From Roseiarcus sp963835885 (GTDB lineage: Bacteria > Pseudomonadota > Alphaproteobacteria > Rhizobiales > Beijerinckiaceae), in assembly GCA_963835885.1 (NCBI GenBank), contig CAWIHF010000012.1, positions 186,001 through 250,000 on the forward strand: a stretch of 64,000 bases of DNA, written 5' to 3'. The notes under the pieces were generated by a model, which did not search any database, was not told the origin of the DNA, and worked only from the letters and a program-made list of their open reading frames with translations. Positions 46,933 through 58,078 of this stretch are shown here, one piece after another. The number at the start of each line of letters is the position of its first letter. Position 1 is the stretch's first letter. The position numbers were made by a program, and so were the translations under genes.

Positions 46933-48797
46933 CCCCTGAATTCCGCATCAGGAAAATTCAAGTTCCCCGTTGGCCCTGAGGAATCAGGGAGATAGTCTTG
47001 GTTTGCGACTCAAAATCATCACCAACGGGGTGCGCGATGCAGGGACAGGGGCTGCTCGATTTCCAGTATGAGGCCGATTCGTCCAGCCATGGATTGACGT
47101 CGTTGGCCGGGCTTCCGTTGTATCTCGACCTGATCAAGGCCTGCGGCCTCGGCGGGGCGATCCAGCGGCATGTTCGGGCGGCCGGCGGCCAGGGCTGGCT
47201 CGACATCCAGATGGTTCTGGCGGTGATTTTCCTGAATCTGTCCGGCGGCGACTGCGTGGAAGACATCGAACGGTTGGAGCGCGACAGCGGCTTTTCGGCG
47301 ATCCTGCGGGCGATCGAGAAGGATTTGCTGTCGCGCGCCGAACGGCGGTCGCTGAAAAGCCGCTGGCGGCGCGAGCGCGAGCGGGCGACGCCCTCGCCGT
47401 CGGCGCTGTCGGGCTGGCTGGAACGGTTCGATGATCCAGCTTCGCCCAAGGCGGTCGCGGGGATGGCGTTCATTCCGGCGGTGACGCAGGAACTGCGTGG
47501 TCTCTGGCGGGTGAACCAGGCGCTGCTGGACTTTCTGCAGAAGCGTCAGCCCGCGGCGACGGCGACGCTGGACATGGACGCGACGCTGATTGAGACGCAC
47601 AAGCGCGAGGCGCTGTTTTGCTACAAGAAGTTCAAGGCGTATCGGCCGCTGAACTGCTGGTGGGCGGAGCAGGGCGCGATGCTCTATTCGGAGTTCCGCG
47701 ACGGCAACGTGCCCGCCGGACACGAGCAGTTGCGCGTCCTGAAAGAGAGCCTGCGCCATCTGCCGAACAGCGTGAGGAGGGTCTCGTTGCGTTCGGACAC
47801 GGCGGCCTATCAGGAAGAGCTGCTGCTCTATTGCGGCGAGGGAAAAGACCCGCGCTTTGGCGTGATCGAGTTCGCGATCGGCGCCGACGTGACCGAGGCT
47901 TTCCGCGCGGCTGTGCGGACGACGCCCGAGAGCGCGTGGAAGCCGCTGATCCGCAAAACGGACGGCCAGCCGCAACAGACCGATCAAGAATGGGCCGAGG
48001 TCGTCTACGTGCCCAATTGGGCCGGACACAGTCGCAACCGGGCGGACTACCGCTTTCTCGCGATCCGCGAGCCGCTGCGCCAGCTGGCGCTGGGCGACGA
48101 GGCGAAGCTGCCGTTTCCCACCCAGACGTTCGGCCCGAAGGGGGTCTATAAACTGTTCGCCGTCGTGACCAACCGCACGGGCGCCGGCGAGGGCGTGATC
48201 TGGTGCGAGCGCTGCGGCAAGAGCGAGGAAGTCCATTCGGCGACGAAATCCGACCTGGCGGGCGGACAGATGCCCTCTGGGCTGTTCGGCGCCAACGCCG
48301 CCTGGTGGGCGCTGACGATCCTGGCGTTCAATCTAAACGCCGCGATGAAGCGTCTCGCGCTGGGCGAGAGATGGGCGGCCAAACGCATGAAGGCGCTGCG
48401 CTTCCATCTGATCGGCCTGCCCGGACGGGTGGTCAGCCACGCCCGCCAGCTGATCATTCGTCTGGGCGGCGGGGCCGAAGCGCTGGCCACCCTCCTCGAC
48501 GCCCGCCAAAGGATCCGGGCGCTGGCGCAGGAACCGGCCGGATGAGCCCAAACCGCGCGCTGCCGAGCGTCGACCTGATATCGCGTGGCGTTCCCTGGCG
48601 CGGCGACGACGCCCCGCGCCCGCGTCCGGCGAGCCCGACTCGCCCCGGTTGCACGCAGTCATCGCCGGACTCGCCATGCGTCTCGACGAACGTCAGGAGG
48701 TGATCGACCCCTCGGGATTGTGACACTCGGACCCGTCAACGACCGCAAAATCGGTCACGCACCGGCGCGCGCGGTGATTTGTTCGGGAATTGTGGGG
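46933..48797 (+). mobile_element. IS1380-like insertion sequence, second type (about 1,865 bp)
   Basis: The left end CCCCTGAATTCCGCATCA pairs imperfectly (about 13 of 18) with the right end read inward, CCCCACAATTCCCGAACA. The right boundary also coincides with the point where the KaiC-like protein loses homology. No matching target duplication is seen, which suggests deletion of flanking DNA after insertion. About 250 bases right of the transposase gene are non-coding. Confidence 0.65.
47037..48545 (+). CDS. IS1380-like transposase
   Basis: About 502 residues from ATG 47037 (MQGQGLLDFQYEADSSSHGL). Landmarks are SLAGLPLYLDLIKACGLGG, the Asp region ATLDMDATLIETHKREALFC with YRPLNCWWAEQGAMLYSEFR, the middle Asp region RRVSLRSDTAAYQEELLLYC, and the C-terminal VHSATKSDLAGGQMPSGLFG with NAAWWALTILAFNLNAAMKR. 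It is only distantly similar to the transposase at 11016-12347. The frame is open throughout. Confidence 0.88.
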   Translation: MQGQGLLDFQYEADSSSHGLTSLAGLPLYLDLIKACGLGGAIQRHVRAAGGQGWLDIQMVLAVIFLNLSGGDCVEDIERLERDSGFSAILRAIEKDLLSRAERRSLKSRWRRERERATPSPSALSGWLERFDDPASPKAVAGMAFIPAVTQELRGLWRVNQALLDFLQKRQPAATATLDMDATLIETHKREALFCYKKFKAYRPLNCWWAEQGAMLYSEFRDGNVPAGHEQLRVLKESLRHLPNSVRRVSLRSDTAAYQEELLLYCGEGKDPRFGVIEFAIGADVTEAFRAAVRTTPESAWKPLIRKTDGQPQQTDQEWAEVVYVPNWAGHSRNRADYRFLAIREPLRQLALGDEAKLPFPTQTFGPKGVYKLFAVVTNRTGAGEGVIWCERCGKSEEVHSATKSDLAGGQMPSGLFGANAAWWALTILAFNLNAAMKRLALGERWAAKRMKALRFHLIGLPGRVVSHARQLIIRLGGGAEALATLLDARQRIRALAQEPAG

Positions 48798-49479
48798 AAC
48801 CACGATACTTGACGATCCGCAGACGACGCGTCGCGATCTGATCCACAACGCGGTTGTCGAGCAGGACGACGCAGTCGGAAACGTATTCTTCAAGACCATG
48901 ACGGGTCAGTTGCCGGTCGCCTCGTTCGCCGGTGATGATCGCGGTCAGGCCCCGGTCCTTGATCCAGCCGAACAGCCGCCGCAATTCCGCACGCAGCAAG
49001 GCGTCATTGGTGAAGCTAGAAAAGAGCGCCTCAATCGTGTCCAGCACCACGCGCTTGGCGCCGATCGCATCGACAGCAAAGCCCAGACGGACGAAAAGCC
49101 CCTCGAGGTCGTATTCCCCCGTCTCCTCGATTTCGCTTCGCTCGATCCTGACATGGTCGATGGCCAACTTGCCCGAGGCGATCAGGGCTTCGAGATCGTA
49201 GCCGAGGGAGCGGACGTTTGCGGCGAGGTCTTCGGCGCGCTCCTCGAAGCTCATGAAAACGCCGGGCTCGCCGAACCGGGCGGCGCCGTTCACCAGAAAA
49301 GTCACGCCGAAAAGTGTCTTGCCGGACCCTGCCGAGCCGCAGACGAGGGTCGGCCTCCCGGCCGGCACCCCACACCGTCGGTCAGGGCGTCGAAGCCCGC
49401 TATACCCGTCGGCGCCTTGGTGAGGCCCAACAGCGGAAGCGTCTCAGAACCCATAATTCACCGAGTTCGAACGTTTCAT
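48798..49479 (-). pseudogene. KaiC-like RecA-family ATPase, 3' end removed by the IS1380-like element
   Basis: The ATG at 49479 follows GAGGGAG. After MKRSNSV, short shifts lead through SETLPLLGLTKAPTGIAGFD into the first KaiC domain: Walker A LVCGSAGSGKTLFGVTFLVN, FMSFEERAEDLAANVRSLG, Walker B KRVVLDTIEALFSSF and ITGERGDRQLTRHGLEEYVS, up to RRLRIVKYRGS. There homology stops at the element end; the second KaiC domain (about 300 residues) is missing and is not found on the far side of the element. A G-run indel near 49376 also breaks the N-terminus. KaiC-like proteins outside cyanobacteria are often linked to stress or signalling. This copy is a relic. Confidence 0.78.
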
Positions 49480-49590
49480 GCCGGCTCCCTCGGTTAGACT
49501 TTTGCGGGTCCTCTTCTCAGCTCTTTCCACATTTGTTGGCGAGAATATAAAGTCGCCGGCGCTTCGCCCGGGACGCGACGCTACACACGG

Positions 49591-50070
49591 CTACAGCACC
49601 GCCTCGATGTCAAGCCCGAGCGACGCCGGCTTGTCAGTCGGGGCATAGCGCCTGACGACATTGTGCTTCCGATCGAGCAGGAACTTGGTGAAGTTCCATT
49701 TGATCGCCCCGGTGCCGAGCAGCCCAGGCGCCTCCTTCTTCAAGGCCTGGTAAAGCGGGTGGGCGTTCGGGCCGTTGACCTCGATCTTGGCGAACATCGG
49801 AAAGCTGACATCGTAGGTCAGCGAACAGAATTTGGCGATCTCGGTCTCGTCGCCCGGCTCCTGGTGGCCGAACTGGTCGCAGGGAAAGCCGAGCACCGCG
49901 AAGCCGCGCCGGTGAAACCGGCGGTAAAGCTCCTCCAGCCCCGCATATTGCGGGGTGAAGCCGCACTTGCTCGCGACATTGACGATGAGCAGCGCCTTGC
50001 CGTCGAAATCGCCGAGCCTCTCGCTCTTGCCGTCGATCGTCTTGAGGGGGATGTCGGAAGAGATGGCCAT
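49591..50070 (-). CDS. Glutathione peroxidase family protein
   Basis: A 159-residue thioredoxin-fold peroxidase reducing hydroperoxides. The catalytic Cys is in NVASKCGFTPQYAGLEELY, the Gln in GFPCDQFGHQEPGDE (usually FGGQEPG) and the Trp in GAIKWNFTKFLLDR. It starts at ATG 50070 (MAISSDIPLKTIDG). The length is normal. It uses Cys, not selenocysteine, and is probably thioredoxin-dependent as in most bacteria. Confidence 0.93.
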   Translation of the reverse strand: MAISSDIPLKTIDGKSERLGDFDGKALLIVNVASKCGFTPQYAGLEELYRRFHRRGFAVLGFPCDQFGHQEPGDETEIAKFCSLTYDVSFPMFAKIEVNGPNAHPLYQALKKEAPGLLGTGAIKWNFTKFLLDRKHNVVRRYAPTDKPASLGLDIEAVL

Positions 50071-50358
50071 GGGGAATCCGATCAGGCTTGTTGGATCGCA
50101 TCATTCTGTAGCGGCCGCGAGCGGCGATCTCAATGAAGGCTCGCGGGATGCGGCGAAGATAGCCCGACGCGAGGCGCAAGGGGAGATGGGCACACTCGCC
50201 TATGGCGCTCCGCCCGCGGCGCTGGCCAGACATTTTGCGCCGCGATCTCGCGAATCGAAGCAAGCTTTCTGCGGCGACCGCAGCGGATGTCGCGTTCTTA
50301 ACATTTCATTAAATGATTCGACCCCTAGATGGTTAACGGAACGCAACGGATCTGGGCA

Positions 50359-51105
50359 ATGAACGCGCATGCTACACCCACTCAGGCGCTGAATTTTCGA
50401 GCCCGATCGCTGCTGGCCTTCGTACTCGAGCCGAACGACCCAATCGCCGACTGGTTTGCGGCGCTCGACGCCTGGCTCGTCCGATCGCCGACCTTCTTCG
50501 CCTCGAAGCCCGTCATCCTCGAGATGGCCGGGCTCGAGATCAACTTGAAGGAATACCGCAATCTTCTGAGCGGCTTGGCGCTGCGTCACGTCCGGGTCAT
50601 GGGGGTGGAGAACGCCAACCAGGCTCTGGTGGGGCCGCACCTGCCTCCCGTCGTAACGGGAGGGCGCACGGTGAACGCGCCGGTCACGCTAGACGAAAGC
50701 GTCCCGGACGCGTCGGAAGCGACGACGGAGAAGTCTGAGACCACGGATAAGACCGAGAAAACTGAGAAATCTGAGAAGACGGAGTCGCTGATCGTCGACG
50801 GGAACGTGCGCTCGGGCCAGTCGATCGTGCACCCTGACGGCGACGTGACGATCGTCGGCCGGGTCGCATCGGGGGCCGAGATCATCGCCGGCGGGTCGAT
50901 CCATGTCTACGGCGCCCTGCAGGGCCGCGTCATCGCCGGGATTTCGGGCTCATCCACTGCGCGAATCTTTTGCAACGAAGCTCGGGCCGAACTCATTTGC
51001 ATCGGAGGCGCCTATGTCACGGCCGAAGACATGAACGCAGTCGAGGGCCGGCGGGTCGAGGCCCGGCTGCACGGAGACGAACTCAAGCTTCGAGTCCTGG
51101 ATTGA
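50359..51105 (+). CDS. minC: Septum site-determining protein MinC
   Basis: A 248-residue inhibitor of FtsZ ring formation. The N-terminal FtsZ-binding domain is NFRARSLLAFVLEPNDPIAD with FASKPVILEMAGLEINLKEY. A Thr/Glu/Lys-rich linker (EATTEKSETTDKTEKTEKSE) follows, unusually regular with a repeated T-E-K-(S/T) unit. The C-terminal beta-helix (VRSGQSIVHPDGDVTIVGRV, GGSIHVYGALQGRVIAGISG) binds MinD. ATG 50359 is taken as the start; an in-frame ATG at 50329 is possible. It opens the minCDE operon, 20 bases before minD. Confidence 0.93.
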   Translation: MNAHATPTQALNFRARSLLAFVLEPNDPIADWFAALDAWLVRSPTFFASKPVILEMAGLEINLKEYRNLLSGLALRHVRVMGVENANQALVGPHLPPVVTGGRTVNAPVTLDESVPDASEATTEKSETTDKTEKTEKSEKTESLIVDGNVRSGQSIVHPDGDVTIVGRVASGAEIIAGGSIHVYGALQGRVIAGISGSSTARIFCNEARAELICIGGAYVTAEDMNAVEGRRVEARLHGDELKLRVLD

Positions 51106-51125
51106 AACCTTACGAGGACAAATGA

Positions 51126-51941
51126 ATGAGCAAGGTAATTGTAGTCACATCCGGAAAAGGCGGGGTCGGCAAGACGACCTCGACGGCGTCGATCGGCGCA
51201 GCGCTCGCGCAAACCGGACAACGGGTCTGCGTCGTCGATTTCGACGTCGGATTGCGAAACCTCGACCTCGTGTTGGGCGCGGAGAGGCGAGTCGTCTATG
51301 ATTTCATCAACGTCGCGCAAGGGGACGCCAAGCTGACCCAGGCGCTGATCCGCGACAAGCGGGTCGATACGCTGCACCTGTTGGCGGCCTCGCAGACCCG
51401 CGACAAGGACGCCTTGAGCACCGAAGGCGTCGAGCGGGTCATCGGCGAACTTCGCGAGAGTTTTGATTGGGTGCTGTGCGACAGCCCGGCCGGGATCGAA
51501 CGCGGCGCCCTGCTGGCGATGCGCTTTGCGGACCAGGCGATCGTGGTCACCAATCCGGAAGTCTCCTCCGTTCGCGACTCCGACCGCATCATCGGCCTTC
51601 TCAACTCAAAAACCCGGCGGGCCGAGTCCGGCGAGCGAATGGACAAGCAATTGCTGCTGACCCGCTTCGACCCCAACCGCTCCAACCGCGGCGAGATGCT
51701 CAGCGTCGCGGACGTGCTCGACATTCTGTCGATCCCGCTGCTCGGCGTCATTCCCGAGAGCGAAGAGGTCCTGCGCGCCTCGAACCTCGGCGCCCCGGTG
51801 ACGATCAACGGCTCGGCTGGTCCTGCCGGGCGCGCGTACCGCGAAGCCGCCCGCCGCCTCGTCGGCGAAACCCTGCCGGTCGCGATCCCCGACCAAAAGA
51901 AGACTTTCCTGAACCGCCTGTTCGGCCGGAGGGCCGCATGA
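51126..51941 (+). CDS. minD: Septum site-determining ATPase MinD
   Basis: A 271-residue ParA-type ATPase. The deviant Walker A is VVTSGKGGVGKTTSTASI with the signature lysine. Walker B is VCVVDFDVGLRNLDLVLGAE, followed by VLCDSPAGIERGALLAMRFA. A C-terminal amphipathic membrane-targeting helix (KKTFLNRLFGRRAA) anchors the ATP form. With MinC and MinE it places the division septum at mid-cell. The stop overlaps the minE start (ATGA). Confidence 0.97.
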   Translation: MSKVIVVTSGKGGVGKTTSTASIGAALAQTGQRVCVVDFDVGLRNLDLVLGAERRVVYDFINVAQGDAKLTQALIRDKRVDTLHLLAASQTRDKDALSTEGVERVIGELRESFDWVLCDSPAGIERGALLAMRFADQAIVVTNPEVSSVRDSDRIIGLLNSKTRRAESGERMDKQLLLTRFDPNRSNRGEMLSVADVLDILSIPLLGVIPESEEVLRASNLGAPVTINGSAGPAGRAYREAARRLVGETLPVAIPDQKKTFLNRLFGRRAA

Positions 51942-52237
51942 GCCTGTTTGGATTCTTTAAGACCCGCGGCGCCGCGCCGATCGCACGCGACCGGCTCCAG
52001 ATCCTGCTGGCGCACGAGCGCGTCGCGCTCGGCCCGCGCGACCTCGTTGCGATCCTGCGCGACGAATTGCTGGCGACGATCGCCCGCCACGTCGAAATCG
52101 ATCCGGAAAAGGTCAAGGTGACGATGGACCGCGCCGGCGCCTATTCGATGCTGGAGATCGACGTGGAGATCCCGTGCGACAAGATCCCCGCGCCGGCTTC
52201 ACAGAGCGAGGCTCCGCCGCAGGCGTCGGCCGCCTAA
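51938..52237 (+). CDS. minE: Cell division topological specificity factor MinE
   Basis: A 99-residue partner of MinD. The N-terminal amphipathic membrane-targeting segment is MSLFGFFKTRG. The MinD-activating helix is APIARDRLQILLAHERVALG. The dimerisation domain contains ARHVEIDPEKVKVTMDR and AYSMLEIDVEIP. It releases MinD from the membrane to drive oscillation. It is translationally coupled to minD. Confidence 0.96.
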   Translation: MSLFGFFKTRGAAPIARDRLQILLAHERVALGPRDLVAILRDELLATIARHVEIDPEKVKVTMDRAGAYSMLEIDVEIPCDKIPAPASQSEAPPQASAA

Positions 52238-52343
52238 GGTTGCGCTGGTCTACGCCTCAACGACTGCGCGACCCGCCACGTGGTCTGGCGGTCGCGGATC
52301 CCGTGAGCCAGCCCACCCCCCACCCAAGCGGGGCGGGAGCCCC

Positions 52344-52832
52344 TCAGAACGGAATGTCGTCGTCGAGCGGCCCTGCCCCGCCGCCGCTGGACAGCGCCGG
52401 CTTTCGCTCGCCGCTGGACGGGCGGGCGAAGCTGCGCGAGCCGTTCTCGTCGGGGAAGCTGTCGCGGGCGTCGCCGCCGCCACGCGAATCGAGCAATTGC
52501 AGTTCGCCGCGAAAGCGCGTCAGCACAATCTCGGTGGTGTAGCGGTCATTGCCGCTCTGGTCCTGCCATTTGCGCGTCTGCATTTGGCCTTCGACGTAGA
52601 CCTTCGTGCCCTTCTTGCAGTACTGCTCGGCCACCTTGCCGAGATTCTCGTTGAAGATCACGATGTTGTGCCACTCGGTGCGCTCCTTGCGCTCGCCGGA
52701 AGTCTTGTCGCGCCAGGATTCCGAGGTGGCGATGGGGAAGCTCACCACCGGATCGCCGGAGTTCAGCCGGCGCACTTCCGGATCCTTGCCGAGGTTGCCG
52801 ATCAGGATCACTTTGTTGACGCTGCCCGCCAT
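52344..52832 (-). CDS. ssb: Single-stranded DNA-binding protein
   Basis: A 162-residue protein. The OB fold begins MAGSVNKVILIGNLGKDPEV, with SFPIATSESWRDKTSGERKE, TEWHNIVIFNENLGKVAEQY and GTKVYVEGQMQTRKWQDQSG. A Gly/Ser-rich disordered linker follows, ending in the partner-binding tip LDDDIPF. The start at 52832 follows AAGGAG. It is divergent from uvrA, a classic neighbour pair in proteobacteria where the two share the spacer. Confidence 0.96.
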   Translation of the reverse strand: MAGSVNKVILIGNLGKDPEVRRLNSGDPVVSFPIATSESWRDKTSGERKERTEWHNIVIFNENLGKVAEQYCKKGTKVYVEGQMQTRKWQDQSGNDRYTTEIVLTRFRGELQLLDSRGGGDARDSFPDENGSRSFARPSSGERKPALSSGGGAGPLDDDIPF

Positions 52833-53204
52833 GGTCTGCTCCTTACCGCCCTTGCGGGCCTTGTAGACGCGGTCGCTGACCGCGTCCGCCGCGCTCAAGC
52901 GAGCGCAGCGACAATCCCTCGCGTCCGCCGCCTTGGCCGCGCTCTGAAGAGCGCCGCCACAGGACGCCACCATGCATAACCGAAAGCGGCGCAGGCGAGG
53001 CGGCCAATCGCTGTACGACCAAACTTGTCCACACTTCGCCGCGTGACGCTTGGGAACGAGCGCCGTCGCGCCTACATTGGGACCGAACCCGGGGCTGCGC
53101 GCGGGGCGCCTTTCCCTTGTTCTTTATTTGTTCTAGCATCGGCGCTTCCAGCGCGCAAGCGCGATTCGCGCTCGGAGCCTGAGAAAATCGCCGTCGAGGA
53201 CCGC

Positions 53205-56211
<3,007 letters not shown>

Positions 56212-56214
56212 GTC

Positions 56215-56238
56215 CCTTCTCCCGCAAGCGGGAGAAGG
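56215..56238. terminator. Hairpin after uvrA
   Basis: CCTTCTCCCGC-AA-GCGGGAGAAGG is a perfect 11-base stem starting three bases after the uvrA stop. No U-run follows, so it is either a factor-assisted terminator or another REP-like palindrome. Confidence 0.5.
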
Positions 56239-56296
56239 CGGCGCGAAGCGCCGGATGAGGGTTCACCCCCGGATCCACGCGATGGGCATCCAACGC

Positions 56297-56585
56297 TCAA
56301 GCCGCGTCGTGCAGCGCCTTGGCAACGGCTTCCGGCATGCGGGCTATGACCCGCAGGTCGCTCTGCGTCGCGGCGTCGGGCGCCCGACGGCCCTGTTCCC
56401 AATCGCGCAACGACCCGGCCGGAATGCCGTATTGCGGCGAAGGCGGCTTGCGACAAGCCGGCGGCCACGCGCGCTCGGCGCGCCAGCATGGCCCCCTATC
56501 CCCGATCGAACTCCTCGTCGGTCAGCGGCGCGTCGGCATCCGCTTCACCGCGAGGTCTCATGATATCGTCGCGTTTCGCGGTCAT
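56297..56585 (-). pseudogene. XRE-type antitoxin (BrnA/HigA-like), broken
   Basis: From ATG 56585 it reads MTAKRDDIMRPRGEADADAP and LTDEEFDRG, then an in-frame TAG, then GAMLARRARVAAGLSQAAFA. One extra A leads on to YGIPAGSLRDWEQGRRAPDA, the antitoxin HTH (L-S-Q-A-x-F-A...G-S-L-R-x-W-E-x-G), and VIARMPEAVAKALHDAA with stop at 56297. The stop codon and shift make it a relic unless both are errors. It overlaps the 3' end of a BrnT-like toxin remnant, the usual order for such pairs. Confidence 0.6.
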
Positions 56586-56664
56586 TGGCTTTCCTCACGC
56601 TGATGATACGGCGCACGGCGAACCAGCAAGCCCAGATCCGATTTTCGACCGACCCGTAGCAAAT
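56545..56664 (-). pseudogene. C-terminal remnant of a BrnT-type toxin
   Basis: The frame ends RRIISVRKANDRETRRYHET, which is the conserved BrnT tail (R-x-I-S-x-R-K-A-x-x-R-E-x-x-x-Y). Upstream only YSFICYGSVENRIWACWFAV is readable, and there is no N-terminal half or start. BrnT is a ribonuclease toxin of about 90 residues. This piece is unlikely to be active. Confidence 0.55.
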
Positions 56665-56702
56665 GAAGCTGTACTCTGCGTGACCAACCGAACGAGCCGG
56701 GA

Positions 56703-57026
56703 TTACGCCGCCGACTCCACCTCCGCGCGGATCTTGGCCCCGTAGAGCTTTTCCGTACGCGCCAAATCATATTGGCTTTGCAAGTTCAGCCAAAACGCGG
56801 CGCTGGGGCCAAGGAAGCGGCTGAGGCGGAGCGCGGTGTCGGGAGAGATTCGGCGCTTCCCGTTGAGGATTTCGGTGAGCCGGTTGGCGGGAACGCGAAG
56901 CTTCAGCGCGAGCGCGTTCGCCGTCAGCCCACGCGCGGACAACTCCTCCTGCAATAACTCGCCGGGATGCGCGGGATCGAACGCGAAGCCGTCGGGGGGC
57001 GCAAGGAAGATTTTGTCTTCTGTCAT
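56703..57026 (-). CDS. higA: HigA-type antitoxin (addiction module, XRE family)
   Basis: A 107-residue protein from ATG 57026. AHPGELLQEELSARGLTANA starts the HigA motif; the HTH is ALALKLRVPANRLTEILNGK and RRISPDTALRLSRFLGPSAAFW; it ends LQSQYDLARTEKLYGAKIRA. HigA neutralises the HigB mRNA interferase and represses its own operon. No higB lies upstream: only 77 bases separate it from the divergent hydrolase gene. It is therefore an orphan antitoxin beside other toxin-antitoxin debris. Confidence 0.88.
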   Translation of the reverse strand: MTEDKIFLAPPDGFAFDPAHPGELLQEELSARGLTANALALKLRVPANRLTEILNGKRRISPDTALRLSRFLGPSAAFWLNLQSQYDLARTEKLYGAKIRAEVESAA

Positions 57027-57103
57027 TGTCTCGGCCTTTAATGACTGTCGAAGAACTGTAGGGATGGGCGCCACCAACTCAAGGCGCCAATACGGAGAAC
57101 TTC

Positions 57104-57955
57104 ATGCCGTCCTTGCATGTGAACGGAACCGACATGGGTTACGTCGAGCGCGGGACGGGCGCGCCACTGCTCCTCGTCCACGGGACGCTCGGCGACTATC
57201 GGTCCTGGGCGCTGCAGATGCGGCCCTTTGGCGCGCGTTACCGGACAATCGCCGTCAGCCTTCGGCATTGCTGGCCGGAGCGCTGGGACGGCGACGGCGA
57301 CGATTTCACGGTGCAGCAGCACACCAAAGACATCGCCTCCTTCATTGCCGCGCTCGAGGCGGGACCGGTCCACCTGCTCGGCCACTCGCGGGGTGGCTAC
57401 ATCGCCTTCCGCGTCGCGCAAAACTTCCCCGATCTCGTCCGCAAGCTGGTGCTTGTTGAGCCTGGCGGCGTGCTGGACGCCAGCCTCGAGCCGCCGCAAC
57501 CGCCGAAAGATCCGCCGATTGCGCTCGGCCCAATCTACGCTGCGGCTGCCGAGCGCATCCGTCGCGGCGAGATCGACGAGGGTCTTGCGCCGACGATCGA
57601 CGTCATTTTCGGCTCGGGCGGCTGGGCGGACCTGCCGGAAGTGGGCAAGCAGCAGATGCGGGACAACGCCGGCACGCTGCTGGCGCAATTCAAGGAGAGC
57701 CGCTCGCCCTTCTCGCGCGCGGACGCGGAAGCGATCAGGGCGCCGACTCTGCTCATGGAGGGCGAACGCTCGCCGGAGAACTTCCATCGCATTCTCGATG
57801 GCCTGCAGAGCGCGCTGAAAGACGTGCGGCGCGCGGTCATTCCCGACGCCTCGCATGGGTCGAATATCGACAACTCTGAGGCTTTCGACCGCGAGGTCTT
57901 GGCGTTCCTCGATGAGCACCAATGGGGAAACGCGAAGGAGAGGCTTCGCGGCTGA
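57104..57955 (+). CDS. Alpha/beta-hydrolase
   Basis: A 283-residue hydrolase. The oxyanion region is LLLVHGTLGDYRSWALQMRP. The nucleophile elbow is HLLGHSRGGYIAFRVAQNFP with Ser at about residue 95. An acid residue lies around APTLLMEGERSPENFH, and the His is in IPDASHGSNIDNSEAFDREV. No signal peptide. The substrate is unknown; the group includes esterases and epoxide hydrolases. It lies upstream of the DyP-encapsulin operon with a 120-base gap. Confidence 0.85.
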   Translation: MPSLHVNGTDMGYVERGTGAPLLLVHGTLGDYRSWALQMRPFGARYRTIAVSLRHCWPERWDGDGDDFTVQQHTKDIASFIAALEAGPVHLLGHSRGGYIAFRVAQNFPDLVRKLVLVEPGGVLDASLEPPQPPKDPPIALGPIYAAAAERIRRGEIDEGLAPTIDVIFGSGGWADLPEVGKQQMRDNAGTLLAQFKESRSPFSRADAEAIRAPTLLMEGERSPENFHRILDGLQSALKDVRRAVIPDASHGSNIDNSEAFDREVLAFLDEHQWGNAKERLRG

Positions 57956-58078
57956 GACTTCACTGAGACTTCCGCCGAGGATTGCGCGCTCCGACAATCT
58001 ATCGCATCCTGATCGGCGAGGGGATTTCAAAGGACGAATGTCAGCGCGCCTTGGCGCCGCCATCCATGGAGCCTGAGA

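Noticed and set aside
47000..47036. TTG at 46998 as start of the second IS1380-like transposase
   Set aside because: The ATG at 47037 begins the family-like N-terminus; the extra 13 residues look unnatural and TTG is weaker.
57027..57103. A higB toxin upstream of higA
   Set aside because: Only 77 bases separate higA from the divergent hydrolase start, too little for a toxin of about 90 residues, and no HigB-like tail is readable.
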